The notes under the pieces are model-generated. The model was given only the letters and a program-made list of their open reading frames with translations. It made no database searches and was not told where the DNA came from. Positions 21,582 to 33,861 of a stretch of DNA of 64,000 bases are shown here, piece by piece. Position numbers and translations under genes: made by a program. This DNA is from Petrolisthes cinctipes (taxonomy: Eukaryota; Arthropoda; Malacostraca; Decapoda; Porcellanidae), in assembly GCA_033782935.1 (NCBI GenBank), contig JAWQEG010000003.1, positions 5,158,501-5,222,500 of the forward strand, written 5' to 3'. Numbering within the stretch: the first letter of the stretch is position 1; each line of letters begins with the position of its first letter.

Positions 21582-24558
21582 TAAAAGATCGATTTTCAGT
21601 ATGTTTTGAGCATGTATTTTGAAAATACTCTAACACGGAGTAGGCATGTACAGATCGCTTCTGGGACCCCTAAATATCGGATTTTCGGGTGTTTTGGGAC
21701 TGAATTTGAGATATCGACTTTTTGGCAACTAAAAGATCGATTTTTAGCATGTTTTTAGCCTATATTTTGAAAATATTCTAGCACTGAGTAGGCATGTACA
21801 GATTGCTTCTGGGACCCCAAAATATTGAATTTTCGGGTGTTTTGAGCCTGAATTTGAGATATAAACGGGTACAGAAGATACATGCACATATTGACTTTGG
21901 GTATCTAAAATATCGATTTTCAGCATTTTTAGGGCCTGTATTTTGAAAATACTCTAACAATAAATAGGCATGTACAGATTGCTTCTGGGACCCCAAAATA
22001 TTGAATTTTCGGGTGTTTTGAGCCTGAATTTGAGATATAAACGGGTACTGAAGATGCATGCACATATCGACTTTTGGGCACCTAAAAGATCGATTTTCAG
22101 TATGTTTTGAGCATGTATTTTGAAAATACTCTAACACGGAGTAGGTATGTACAGATCGCTTTTGGGACCCCTAAATATCGAATTTTCGGGTGTTTTGGGA
22201 CTGAATTTGAGATATCGACTTTTTGGCACCTAAAAGATCGATTTTTAGCATGTTTTTAGCCTATATTTTGAAAATATTCTAGCACTGAGTAGGCATGCTA
22301 CAGATTGCTTCTGGGACCCCAAAATATTGAATTTTCGGGTGTTTTGAGCCTGAATTTGAGATATAAACGGGTACAGAAGATACATGCACATATTGACTTT
22401 GGGCAACAAAAATATCGATTTTCAGCATGTTTTGGGCCTGAATTTTGAAAATACTCTAACACGGAGAAGGCATGTACAGATCGCTTCTGGGACCCCAAAA
22501 TATCGAATTTTCGGGTGTTTTGAGCCTGAATTTGAGATATAAACGGGTACTGAAGATGCATGCACATATCGACTTTTGGGCACCTAAAAGATCGATTTTC
22601 AGTATGTTTTGAGCATGTATTTTGAAAATACTCTAACACGGAGTAGGCATGTACAGATCGCTTCTGGGACCCCTAAATATCGAATTTTCGGGTGTTTTGG
22701 GACTGAATTTGAGATATCGACTTTTTGGCACCTAAAAGATCGATTTTTAGCATGTTTTTAGCCTATATTTTGAAAATATTCTAGCACTGTACAGATTGCT
22801 TCTGGGACCCCAAAATATTGAATTTTCGGGTGTTTTGAGCCTGAATTTGAGATATAAACGGGTACAGAAGATACATGCACATATTGACTTTGGGCACCAA
22901 AAATATCGATTTTCAGCATGTTTTGGGCCTGAATTTTGAAAATACTCTAACACGGAGTAGGCATGTACAGATCGCTTCTGGGACCCCAAAATATCGAATT
23001 TTCGGGTGTTTAGGGCCAGAATTTGAGATATAAACGGGTACAGAAGATGCATGCACATATCGACTTTTGGGCACCTAAAAGATCGATTTTCAGTATGTTT
23101 TTGGCCTGTATTTTGAAAATACTCTAACACGGAGTAGGCATGTACAGATACCTTCTGGGACCTCTAAATATCGAATTTTCGGGTTTTTTGGGACTGAATT
23201 TGAGATATCGACTTTTTGGCACCTAAAAGATCGATTTTTAGCATGTTTTTAGCCTATATTTTGAAAATATTCTAGCACTGTACAGATTGCTTCTGGGACC
23301 CCAAAATATTGAATTTTCGGGTGTTTTGAGCCTGAATTTGAGATATAAACGGGTACAGAAGATACATGCACATATTGACTTTGGGCACCAAAAATATCGA
23401 TTTTCAGCATGTTTTGGGCCTGAATTTTGAAAATACTCTAACACGGAGTAGGCATGTACAGATCGCTTCTGGGACCCCAAAATATCGAATTTTCGGGTGT
23501 TTTGAGCCTGAATTTGAGATATAAACGGATACTGAAGATGCATGCACATATCGACTTTTGTGCACCTAAAAGATCGATTTTCAGTATGTTTTGAGCATGT
23601 ATTTTGAAAATACTCTAACACGGAGTAGGCATGTACAGATCGCTTCTGGGACCCCTAAATATCGAATTTTCGGGTGTTTTGGGACTGAATTTGAGATATC
23701 GACTTTTTGGCACCTAAAAGATCGATTTTTTGCATGTTTTTAGCCTATATTTTGAAAATATTCTAGCACTGTACAGATTGCTTCTGGGACCCCAAAATAT
23801 TGAATTTTCGGGTGTTTTGAGCCTGAATTTGAGATATAAACGGGTACAGAAGATACATGCACATATTGACTTTGGGCACCAAAAATATCGATTTTCAGCA
23901 TGTTTTGGGCCTGAATTTTGAAAATACTCTAACACGGAGTAGGCTTGTACAGATCGCTTCTGGGACCCCAAAATATCGAATTTTCGGGTGTTTAGGGCCA
24001 GAATTTGAGATATAAACGGGTACAGAAGATGCATGCACATATCGACTTTTGGGCACCTAAAAGATCGATTTTCAGTATGTTTTTGGCCTGTATTTTGAAA
24101 ATACTCTAACACGGAGTAGGCATGTACAGATACCTTCTGGGACCTCTAAATATCGAATTTTCGGGTGTTTTGGGACTGAATTTGAGATATCGACTTTTTG
24201 GCACCTAAAAGATCGATTTTTAGCATGTTTTTAGCCTATATTTTGAAAATATTCTAGCACTGTGTTGGCATGTACAGATTGCTTTTGGGACCCCAAAATA
24301 TTGAATTTTCGGGTGTTTTGAGCCTGAATTTGAGATATAAACGGGTACAGAAGATACATGCACATATTGACTTTGGGCACCAAAAATATCGATTTTCAGC
24401 ATGTTTTGGGCCTGAATTTTGAAAATACTCTAACACGGAGTAGGCATGTACAGATCGCTTCTGGGACCCCAAAATATCGAATTTTCGGGTGTTTTGAGCC
24501 TGAATTTGAGATATAAACGGGTACTGAAGATGCATGCACATATCGACTTTTATGCACC
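21582..24558 (+). repeat. 2977-base tandem duplication, copy 2
   Basis: This copy is collinear with 18605-21581. The match ends near 24700, where GGCACCTAAAAG replaces GGCAACTAAAAG and the next B (24724) carries AGTAGTCATG, a variant otherwise seen at 4306 and 6753. Differences from copy 1 are scattered (for example ATGCTACAG for ATGTTACAG, and TTTTTTGCATG at 23727 for TTTTTAGCATG), so the duplication is not very recent. Confidence 0.83.
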
Positions 24559-25715
24559 TAAAAGATCGATTTTCAGTATGTTTTGAGCATGTATTTTGAA
24601 AATACTCTAACACGGAGTAGGCATGTACAGATCGCTTCTGGGACCCCTAAATATCGAATTTTCGGGTGTTTTGGGACTGAATTTGAGATATCGACTTTTT
24701 GGCACCTAAAAGATCGATTTTTAGCATGTTTTTAGCCTATATTTTGAAAATATTCTAGCACTGAGTAGTCATGTACAGATTGCTTCTGGGACCCCAAAAT
24801 ATTGAATTTTCGGGTGTTTTGAGCCTGAATTTGAGATATAAACGGGTACAGAAGATACATGCACATATTGACTTTGGGCACCAAAAATATCGATTTTCAG
24901 CATGTTTTGGGCCTGAATTTTGAAAATACTCTAACACGGAGTAGGCATGTACAGATCGCTTCTGGGACCCCAAAATATCGAATTTTCGGGTGTTTTAAGC
25001 CTGAATTTGAGATATAAACGGGTACTGAAGATGCATGCACATATCGACTTTTGTGCACCTAAAAGATCGATTTTCAGTATGTTTTGAGCATGTATTTTGA
25101 AAATACTCTAACACGGAGTAGGCATGTACAGATCGCTTCTGGGACCCCTAAATATCGAATTTTCGGGTGTTTTGGGACTGAATTTGAGATATCGACTTTT
25201 TGGCACCTAAAAGATCGATTTTTAGCATGTTTTTAGCCTATATTTTGAAAATATTCTAGCACTGTACAGATTGCTTCTGGGACCCCAAAATATTGAATTT
25301 TCGGGTGTTTTGAGCCTGAATTTGAGATATAAACGGGTACAGAAGATACATGCACATATTGACTTTGGGCACCAAAAATATCGATTTTCAGCATGTTTTG
25401 GGCCTGAATTTTGAAAATACTCTAACACGGAGTAGGCATGTACAGATCGCTTCTGGGACCCCAAAATATCGAATTTTCGGGTGTTTAGGGCCAGAATTTG
25501 AGATATAAACGGGTACAGAAGATGCATGCACATATCGACTTTTGGGCACCTAAAAGATCGATTTTCAGTATGTTTTTGGCCTGTATTTTGAAAATACTCT
25601 AACACGGAGTAGGCATGTACAGATACCTTCTGGGACCTCTAAATATCGAATTTTCGGGTGTTTTGGGACTGAATTTGAGATATCGATTTTTTGGCACCTA
25701 AAAGATCGATTTTTA

Positions 25716-26393
25716 GCATGTTTTTAGCCTATATTTTGAAAATATTCTAGCACTGTGTTGGCATGTACAGATTGCTTTTGGGACCCCAAAATATTGAATT
25801 TTCGGGTGTTTTGAGCCTGAATTTGAGATATAAACGGGTACAGAAGATACATGCACATATTGACTTTGGGAACCAAAAATATCGATTTTCAGCATGTTTT
25901 GGGCCTGAATTTTGAAAATACTCTAACACGGAGTAGGCATGTACAGATCGCTTCTGGGACCCCAAAATATCGAATTTTCGGGTGTTTTGAGCCTGAATTT
26001 GAGATATAAACGGGTACAGAAGATGCATGCACATATCGACTTTTGGGCACCTAAAAGATCGATTTTCAGTATGTTTTTGGCCTGTATTTTGAAAATACTC
26101 TAACTCTAAGTAGGCATGTACAGATTGCTTCTGGGACCCCAAAATATTGAATTTTCGGGTGTTTTGAGCCTGAATTTGAGATATAAACGGGTACTGAAGA
26201 TGCATGCACATATCGACTTTTGTGCACCTAAAAGATCGATTTTCAGTATGTTTTGAGCATGTATTTTGAAAATACTCTAACACGGAGTAGGCATGTACAG
26301 ATCGCTTCTGGGACCCCTAAATATCGAATTTTCGGGTGTTTTGGGACTGAATTTGAGATATCGACTTTTTGGCACCTAAAAGATCGATTTTTT
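25716..26393 (+). repeat. Tetramer unit, 678 bases, with A2/C1 chimera
   Basis: The order is B (25716-25891), C (25892-26068), a 177-base monomer that opens as A2 (GTATGTTTTTGGCCTG) and ends as C1 (GTACTGAAG, TTTGTGCACC), and A1 (26246-26393). The chimera carries the private ACTCTAAGTAGG. One extra monomer has been gained in register. Confidence 0.85.
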
Positions 26394-27423
26394 GCATGTT
26401 TTTAGCCTATATTTTGAAAATATTCTAGCACTGTACAGATTGCTTCTGGGACCCCAAAATATTGAATTTTCGGGTGTTTTGAGCCTGAATTTGAGATATA
26501 AACGGGTACAGAAGATACATGCACATATTGACTTTGGGCACCAAAAATATCGATTTTCAGCATGTTTTGGGCCTGAATTTTGAAAATACTCTAACACGGA
26601 GTAGGCTTGTACAGATCGCTTCTGGGACCCCAAAATATCGAATTTTCGGGTGTTTAGGGCCAGAATTTGAGATATAAACGGGTACAGAAGATGCATGCAC
26701 ATATCGACTTTTGGGCACCTAAAAGATCGATTTTCAGTATGTTTTTGGCCTGTATTTTGAAAATACTCTAACACGGAGTAGGCATGTACAGATACCTTCT
26801 GGGACCTCTAAATATCGAATTTTCGGGTGTTTTGGGACTGAATTTGAGATATCGACTTTTTGGCACCTAAAAGATCGATTTTTAGCATGTTTTTAGCCTA
26901 TATTTTAAAAATATTCTAGCACTGTGTTGGCATGTACAGATTGCTTTTGGGACCCCAAAATATTGAATTTTCGGGTGTTTTGAGCCTGAATTTGAGATAT
27001 AAACGGGTACAGAAGATACATGCACATATTGACTTTGGGCACCAAAAATATCGATTTTCAGCATGTTTTGGGCCTGAATTTTGAAAATACTCTAACACGG
27101 AGTAGGCATGTACAGATCGCTTCTGGGACCCCAAAATATCGAATTTTCGGGTGTTTTGAGCCTGAATTTGAGATATAAACGGGTACTGAAGATGCATGCA
27201 CATATCGACTTTTATGCACCTAAAAGATCGATTTTCAGTATGTTTTGAGCATGTATTTTGAAAATACTCTAACACGGAGTAGGCATGTACAGATCGCTTC
27301 TGGGACCCCTAAATATCGAATTTTCGGGTGTTTTGGGACTGAATTTGAGATATCGACTTTTTGGCACCTAAAAGATCGATTTTTAGCATGTTTTTAGCCT
27401 ATATTTTGAAAATATTCTAGCAC
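26192..27423 (+). repeat. 1.23-kb block repeated from 23530-24761 at offset 2662
   Basis: The two stretches share TTTTTTGCATG (23728 and 26390), GTAGGCTTGTAC (about 23940 and 26602), TGTGTTGGCATG, GCTTTTGGG and TTTTATGCACC. Before and after them the sequences differ (CGGATACTG against CGGGTACTG on the left; AGTAGTCATG against the 10-base deletion on the right). The 26-kb copy has one private change (TATTTTAAAAATAT near 26903). The space between copies is not duplicated as a whole, so later exchange must have replaced part of it. Confidence 0.75.
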
Positions 27424-28543
27424 TGTACAGATTGCTTCTGGGACCCCAAAATATTGAATTTTCGGGTGTTTTGAGCCTGAATTTGAGATATAAACGGGTA
27501 CAGAAGATACATGCACATATTGACTTTGGGCACCAAAAATATCGATTTTCAGCATGTTTTGGGCCTGAATTTTGAAAATACTCTAACACGGAGTAGGCAT
27601 GTACAGATCGCTTCTGGGACCCCAAAATATCGAATTTTCGGGTGTTTTGAGCCTGAATTTGAGATATAAACGGGTACTGAAGATGCATGCACATATCGAC
27701 TTTTGTGCACCTAAAAGATCGATTTTCAGTATGTTTTGAGCATGTATTTTGAAAATACTCTAACACGGAGTAGGCATGTACAGATCGCTTCTGGGACCCC
27801 TAAATATCGAATTTTCGGGTGTTTTGGGACTGAATTTGAGATATCGACTTTTTGGCACCTAAAAGATCGATTTTTAGCATGTTTTTAGCCTATATTTTGA
27901 AAATATTCTAGCACTGTACAGATTGCTTCTGGGACCCCAAAATATTGAATTTTCGGGTGTTTTGAGCCTGAATTTGAGATATAAACGGGTACAGAAGATA
28001 CATGCACATATTGACTTTGGGCACCAAAAATATCGATTTTCAGCATGTTTTGGGCCTGAATTTTGAAAATACTCTAACACGGAGTAGGCATGTACAGATC
28101 GCTTCTGGGACCCCAAAATATCGATTTTTCGGGTGTTTAGGGCCAGAATTTGAGATATAAACGGGTACAGAAGATGCATGCACATATCGACTTTTGGGCA
28201 CCTAAAAGATCGATTTTCAGTATGTTTTTGGCCTGTATTTTGAAAATACTCTAACACGGAGTAGGCATGTACAGATACCTTCTGGGACCTCTAAATATCG
28301 AATTTTCGGGTGTTTTGTGACTGAATTTGAGATATCGATTTTTTGGCACCTAAAATGTCGATTTTTAGCATGTTTTTAGCCTATATTTTGAAAATATTCT
28401 AGCACTGTGTAGGCATGTACAGATTGCTTCTGGGACCCCAAAATATTGAATTTTCGGGTGTTTTGAGCCTGAATTTGAGATATAAACGGGTACAGAAGAT
28501 ACATGCACATATTGACTTTGGGCACCAAAAATATCGATTTTCA

Positions 28544-28639
28544 GCATGTTTTGGGCCTGAATTTTGAAAATACTCTAACACGGAGTAGGCATGTACAGAT
28601 CGCTTCTGGGACCCCAAAATATCGAATTTTCGGTTTTCA
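28544..28639 (+). repeat. Truncated C monomer (96 bases)
   Basis: The monomer is normal up to AATATCGAATTTTCGG, then jumps to TTTTCAGTATG, the end of C and start of A. 81 bases, nearly one half-monomer, are missing. The two joined sites, GAATTTTCGG and CGATTTTCAG, are the paralogous ends of the two half-monomers. Confidence 0.87.
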
Positions 28640-30113
28640 GTATGTTTTGAGCATGTATTTTGAAAATACTCTAACACGGAGTAGGCATGTACAGATCGCT
28701 TCTGGGACCCCTAAATATCGAATTTTCGGGTGTTTTGGGACTGAATTTGAGATATCGACTTTTTGGCACCTAAAAGATCGATTTTTAGCATGTTTTTAGC
28801 CTATATTTTGAAAATATTCTAGCACTGAGTAGGCATGTACAGATTGCTTCTGGGGCCCCAAAATATTGAATTTTCGGGTGTTTTGAGCCTGAATTTGAGA
28901 TATAAACGGGTACAGAAGATACATGCACATATTGACTTTGGGCACCAAAAATATCGATTTTCTGCATGTTTTGGGCCTGAATTTTGAAAATACTCTAACA
29001 CGGAGTAGGCATGTACAGATCGCTTCTGGGACCCCAAAATATCGAATTTTCGGGTGTTTAGGGCCAGAATTTGAGATATAAACGGGTACAGAAGATGAAT
29101 GCACATATCGACTTTTGGGCCCCTAGAAGATCGATTTTCAGTATGTTTTTGGCCTGTATTTTGAAAATACTCTAACACGGAGTAGGCATGTACAGATACC
29201 TTCTGGGACCTCTAAATATCGAATTTTCGGGTGTTATGGGACTGAATTTGAGATATCGATTTTTTGGCACCAATAATATCGATTTTTAGCATGTTTTTAG
29301 CCTATATTTTGAAAATATTCTAGCACTGTGTAGGCATGTAAAGATTGCTTCTGGGACCCCAAAATATTGAATTTTCGGGTGTTTTGAGCCTGAATTTGAG
29401 ATATAAACGGGTACAGAAGATACATGCACATATTGACTTTGGGCATCTAAAATATCGATTTTCAGCATGTTTTGGGCTTGTATTTTGAAAATACTCTAAC
29501 ACTGAGTAGGCATGTCCAGATTGCTTCTGGGACCCCAAAATATTGAATTTTCGGGTGTTTTGAGCCTGAATTTGAGATATAAACGGATACTGAAGATGCA
29601 TGCACATATCGACTTTTGTGCACCTAAAAGATCGATTTTCAGTATGTTTTGAGCATGTATTTTGAAAATACTCTAACATGGAGTAGGCATGTACAGATCG
29701 CTTCTGGGACCCCTAAATATCGAATTTTCGGTTGTTTTGGACTGAATTTGAGATATCGACTTTTTGGCACCTAAAAGATCGATTTTTAGCATGTTTTTAG
29801 CCTATATTTTGAAAATATTCTAGCACTGAGTAGGCATGTACAGATCGCTTCTGGGACCTCAAAATATCGAATTTTCGGGTGTTTAGGGCCAGAATTTGAA
29901 ATATAAACGGGTACAGAAGATGCATGCACATATCGACTTTTGGGCACCTAAAAGATCGATTTTCAGTATGTTTTTGGCCTGTATTTTGAAAATACTCTAA
30001 CACAGAGTAGGCATGTACAGATACCTTCTGGGACCTCTAAATATCGAATTTTCGGGTGTTTTGGGACTGAATTTGAGATATCAATTTTTTGGCACCTAAA
30101 ATGTCGATTTTTA

Positions 30114-30940
30114 GCATGTTTTTAGCCTATATTTTGAAAATATTCTAGCCCTGTGTAGGCATGTACAGATTGCTTCTGGGACCCCAAAATATTGAATTTT
30201 CGGGTGTTTTGAGCCTGAATTTGAGATATAAACGGGTACAGAAGATACATGCACATATTGACTTTGGGCATCTAAAATATCGATTTTCAGCATGTTTTGG
30301 GCCTGTATTTTGAAAATACTCTAACACTGAGTAGGCATGTACAGATTGCTTCTGGGACCCCAAAATATTGAATTTTCGGGTGTTTTGAGCCTGAATTTGA
30401 GATATAAACGGGTACTGAAGATGCATGCACATATCGACTTTTGTGCACCTAAAAGATCGATTTTCAGTATGTTTTGAGTATGTATTTTGAAAATACTCTA
30501 ACATAGAGTAGGCATGTACAGATCGCTTCTGGGACCCCTAAATATCGAATTTTCGGGGGTTTTTGGGACTGAATTTGAGATATCGACTTTTTGGCACCTA
30601 AAAGATCGATTTTTAGCATGTTTTTAGCCTATATTTTGAAAATATTCTAGCACTGAGTAGGCATGTACAGATCGCTTCTGGGACCCCAAAATATCGAATT
30701 TTCGGGTGTTTAGAGCCAGAATTTGAGATATAAACGGGTACAGAAGATGCATGCACATATCGACTTTTGGGCACCTAAAAGATCGATTTTCAGTATGTTT
30801 TTGGCCTGTATTTTGAAAATACTCTAACACGGAGTAAGCATGTACAGATACCTTCTGGGACCTCTAAATATCGAATTTTCGGGTGTTTTGGGACTGAATT
30901 TGAGATATCGATTTTTTGGCACCTAAAATGTCGATTTTTA
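30114..30940 (+). repeat. Type specimen of the 827-base pentamer HOR
   Basis: The order is B1 (30114-30289), C1 (30290-30466), A1 with one extra G (30467-30615), a 177-base B/C2 chimera opening as B2 and ending TTTAGAGCCAG, ACAGAAGATGC (30616-30792), and A2 (30793-30940). The same five-monomer plan recurs with B1 at 31265, 33918, 34744, 39226 and, with changes, elsewhere. It differs from the hexamer seen elsewhere by one monomer lost through the B/C2 fusion. Confidence 0.85.
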
Positions 30941-31264
30941 GCATGTTTTTAGCCTATATTTTGAAAATATTCTAGTACTGTGTAGGCATGTACAGATTGC
31001 TTCTGGGACCCCAAAATATTGAATTTTCGGGTGTTTTGAGCCTGAATTTGAGATATAAACGGGTACAGAAGATACATGCACATATTGACTTTGGGCACCA
31101 AAAATATCGATTTTCAGCATGTTTTGGGCCTGAATTTTGAAAATACTCTAACACGGAGTAGGCATGTACAGATACCTTCTGGGACCTCTAAATATCGAAT
31201 TTTCGGGTGTTATGGGACTGAATTTGAGATATCGATTTTTTGGCACCAATAATATCGATTTTTA
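30941..31264 (+). repeat. Extra 324-base dimer in XY copy 1
   Basis: B (CTAGTACTGTGTAGG, ending CACCAAAAATATCG) is followed by a monomer opening as C2 (CTGAATTTTG, ACACGGAGTAGG) and continuing as A2 of the rare GTTATGGG and AATAATATCG type. It therefore rejoins sequence seen at 29100-29288 and restarts the same B1 (GTAAAGATTGC) at 31265. It is present only in the first super-unit. Confidence 0.82.
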
Positions 31265-33861
31265 GCATGTTTTTAGCCTATATTTTGAAAATATTCTAGC
31301 ACTGTGTAGGCATGTAAAGATTGCTTCTGGGACCCCAAAATATTGAATTTTCGGGTGTTTTGAGCCTGAATTTGAGATATAAACGGGTACAGAAGATACA
31401 TGCACATATTGACTTTGGGCATCTAAAATATCGATTTTCAGCATGTTTTGGGCTTGTATTTTGAAAATACTCTAACACTGAGTAGGCATGTCCAGATTGC
31501 TTCTGGGACCCCAAAATATTGAATTTTCGGGTGTTTTGAGCCTGAATTTGAGATATAAACGGATACTGAAGATGCATGCACATATCGACTTTTGTGCACC
31601 TAAAAGATCGATTTTCAGTATGTTTTGAGTATGTATTTTGAAAATACTCTAACATGGAGTAGGCATGTACAGATCGCTTCTGGGACCCCTAAATATCGAA
31701 TTTTCGGGGGTTTTTGGGACTGAATTTGAGATATCGACTTTTTGGCACCTAAAAGATCGATTTTTAGCATGTTTTTAGCCTATATTTTGAAAATATTCTA
31801 GCACTGAGTAGGCATGTACAGATCGCTTCTGGGACCCCAAAATATCGAATTTTCGGGTGTTTAGGGCCAGAATTTGAGATATAAACGGGTACAGAAGATG
31901 CATGCACATATCGACTTTTGGGCACCTAAAAGATCGATTTTCAGTATGTTTTTGGCCTGTATTTTGAAAATACTCTAACACGGAGTAAGCATGTACAGAT
32001 ACCTTCTGGGACCTCTAAATATCGAATTTTCGGGTGTTTTGGGACTGAATTTGAGATATCGATTTTTTGGCACCTAAAATGTCGATTTTTAGCATGTTTT
32101 TAGCCTATATTTTGAAAATATTCTAGTACTGTGTAGGCATGTACAGATTGCTTCTGGGACCCCAAAATATTGAATTTTCGGGTGTTTTGAGCCTGAATTT
32201 GAGATATAAACGGGTACAGAAGATACATGCACATATTGACTTTGGGCACCAAAAATATCGATTTTCAGCATGTTTTGGGCCTGAATTTTGAAAATACTCT
32301 AACACGGAGTAGGCATGTACAGATCGCTTCTGGGACCCCAAAATATCGAATTTTCGGGTGTTTAAGGCCAGAATTTGAGATATAAACGGGTACTGAAGAT
32401 GCATGCACATATCGACTTTTGGGCACCTAAAAGATCGATTTTCAGTATGTTTTTGGCCTGTATTTTGAAAATACTCTAACACGGAGTAGGCTTGTACAGA
32501 TACCTTCTGGGACCTCTAAATATCGAATTTTCGGGTGTTTTGGGACTGAATTTTAGATATCGATTTTTTGACACCTAAAATGTCGATTTTTAGCATGTTT
32601 TTAGCCTATATTTTGAAAATATTCTAGCACTGTGTAGGCATGTACAGATTGCTTCTGGGACCCCAAAATATTGAATTTTCGGGAGTTTTGAGCCTGAATT
32701 TGAGATATAAACGGGTACAGAAAATACATGCACATATTGACTTTGGGCATCTAAAATATCGATTTTCAGCATGTTTTGGGCCTGTATTTTGAAAATACTC
32801 TAACACTGAGTAGGCATGTACAGATTGCTTCTGGGACCCCAAAATATTGAATTTTTGGGTGTTTTGAGCCTGAATTTGAGATATAAACGGGTACTGAAGA
32901 TGCATGCACATATCGACTTTTAAGCACCAAAAAGATCGATTTTCAGTATGTTTTGAGCATGTATTTTGAAAATACTCTAACACGGAGTAGGCATGTACAG
33001 ATCGCTTCTGGGACCCCTAAATATCGAATTTTCGGGTGTTTTGGGACTGAATTTGAGAAATCGACTTTTTGGCACCTAAAAGATCGATTTTTAGCATGTT
33101 TTTAGCCTATATTTTGAAAATATTCTAGCACTGAGTAGGCATGTACAGATTGCTTCTGGGACCCCAAAATATTGAATTTTCGGATGTTTTGAGCCTGAAT
33201 TTGAGATATAAACGGGTACAGAAGATACATGCACATATTGACTTTGGGCATCTAAAATATCGATTTTCAGCTTGTTTTGGGCCTGTATTTTGAAAATACT
33301 TTAACACTGAGTAGGCATGTACAGATTGCTTCTGGGACCCAAAATATCGAATTTTCGGGTGTTTTGGGACTGAATTTGAGATATCGACTTTTTGGCACCT
33401 AAAAGATCGATTTTTAGCATGTTTTTAGCCTATATTTTGAAAATATTCTAGCACTGTGTAGGCATGTACAGATTGCTTCTGGGACCCCAAAATATTGAAT
33501 TTTTGGGTGTTTTGAGCCTGAATTTGAGATATAAACGGGTACAGAAGATACATGCACATATTGACTTTGGGCACCAAAATTATCGATTTTCAGCATGTTT
33601 TGGGCCTGAATTTTGAAAATGCTCTAATACGGAGTAGGCATGTACAGATCGCTTCTGGGACCCCAAAATATCGAATTTTCGGGTGTTTAGGGCCAGAATT
33701 TGAGATATAAACGGGTACAGAAGATGCATGCACATATCGACTTTTGGGCCCCTAAAAGATCGATTTTCAGTATGTTTTTGGCCTGTATTGTGAAAATACT
33801 CTAACACGGAGTAGGCATGTACAGATACCTTCTGGGACCTCTAAATATCGAATTTTCGGGT

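Larger units (their letters stand above)
24559..28787 (+). repeat. Trimer domain with one tetramer and one truncated monomer
   Basis: B starts are 24724, 25225, 25716, 26394, 26885, 27386, 27877 and 28368; intervals are 501, 491, 678, 491, 501, 491, 491 and 420. The 678 is a four-monomer unit and the 420 a trimer with a truncated C. Otherwise these are ordinary trimers. There is no gene or unique sequence here. Confidence 0.87.
29233..33861 (+). repeat. Super-unit XY, copy 1, about 4629 bases
   Basis: The unit begins at GTTATGGGACTG and CACCAATAATATCG, variants that recur exactly at 33862. Its first part (to about 31140) matches 33862-35770 at offset 4629-4630, with shared GTAAAGATTGC, GTCCAGATTGC, ATAGAGTAGG and GGAGTAAGC. 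Its last part (from about 31570) matches 35876-38169 at offset 4306. The offsets differ by 324, the size of the extra dimer at 30941-31264. The match also extends left of 29233 for a few hundred bases (TTGGGCCCCTA at about 29116, 33745 and 38051). Confidence 0.82.
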
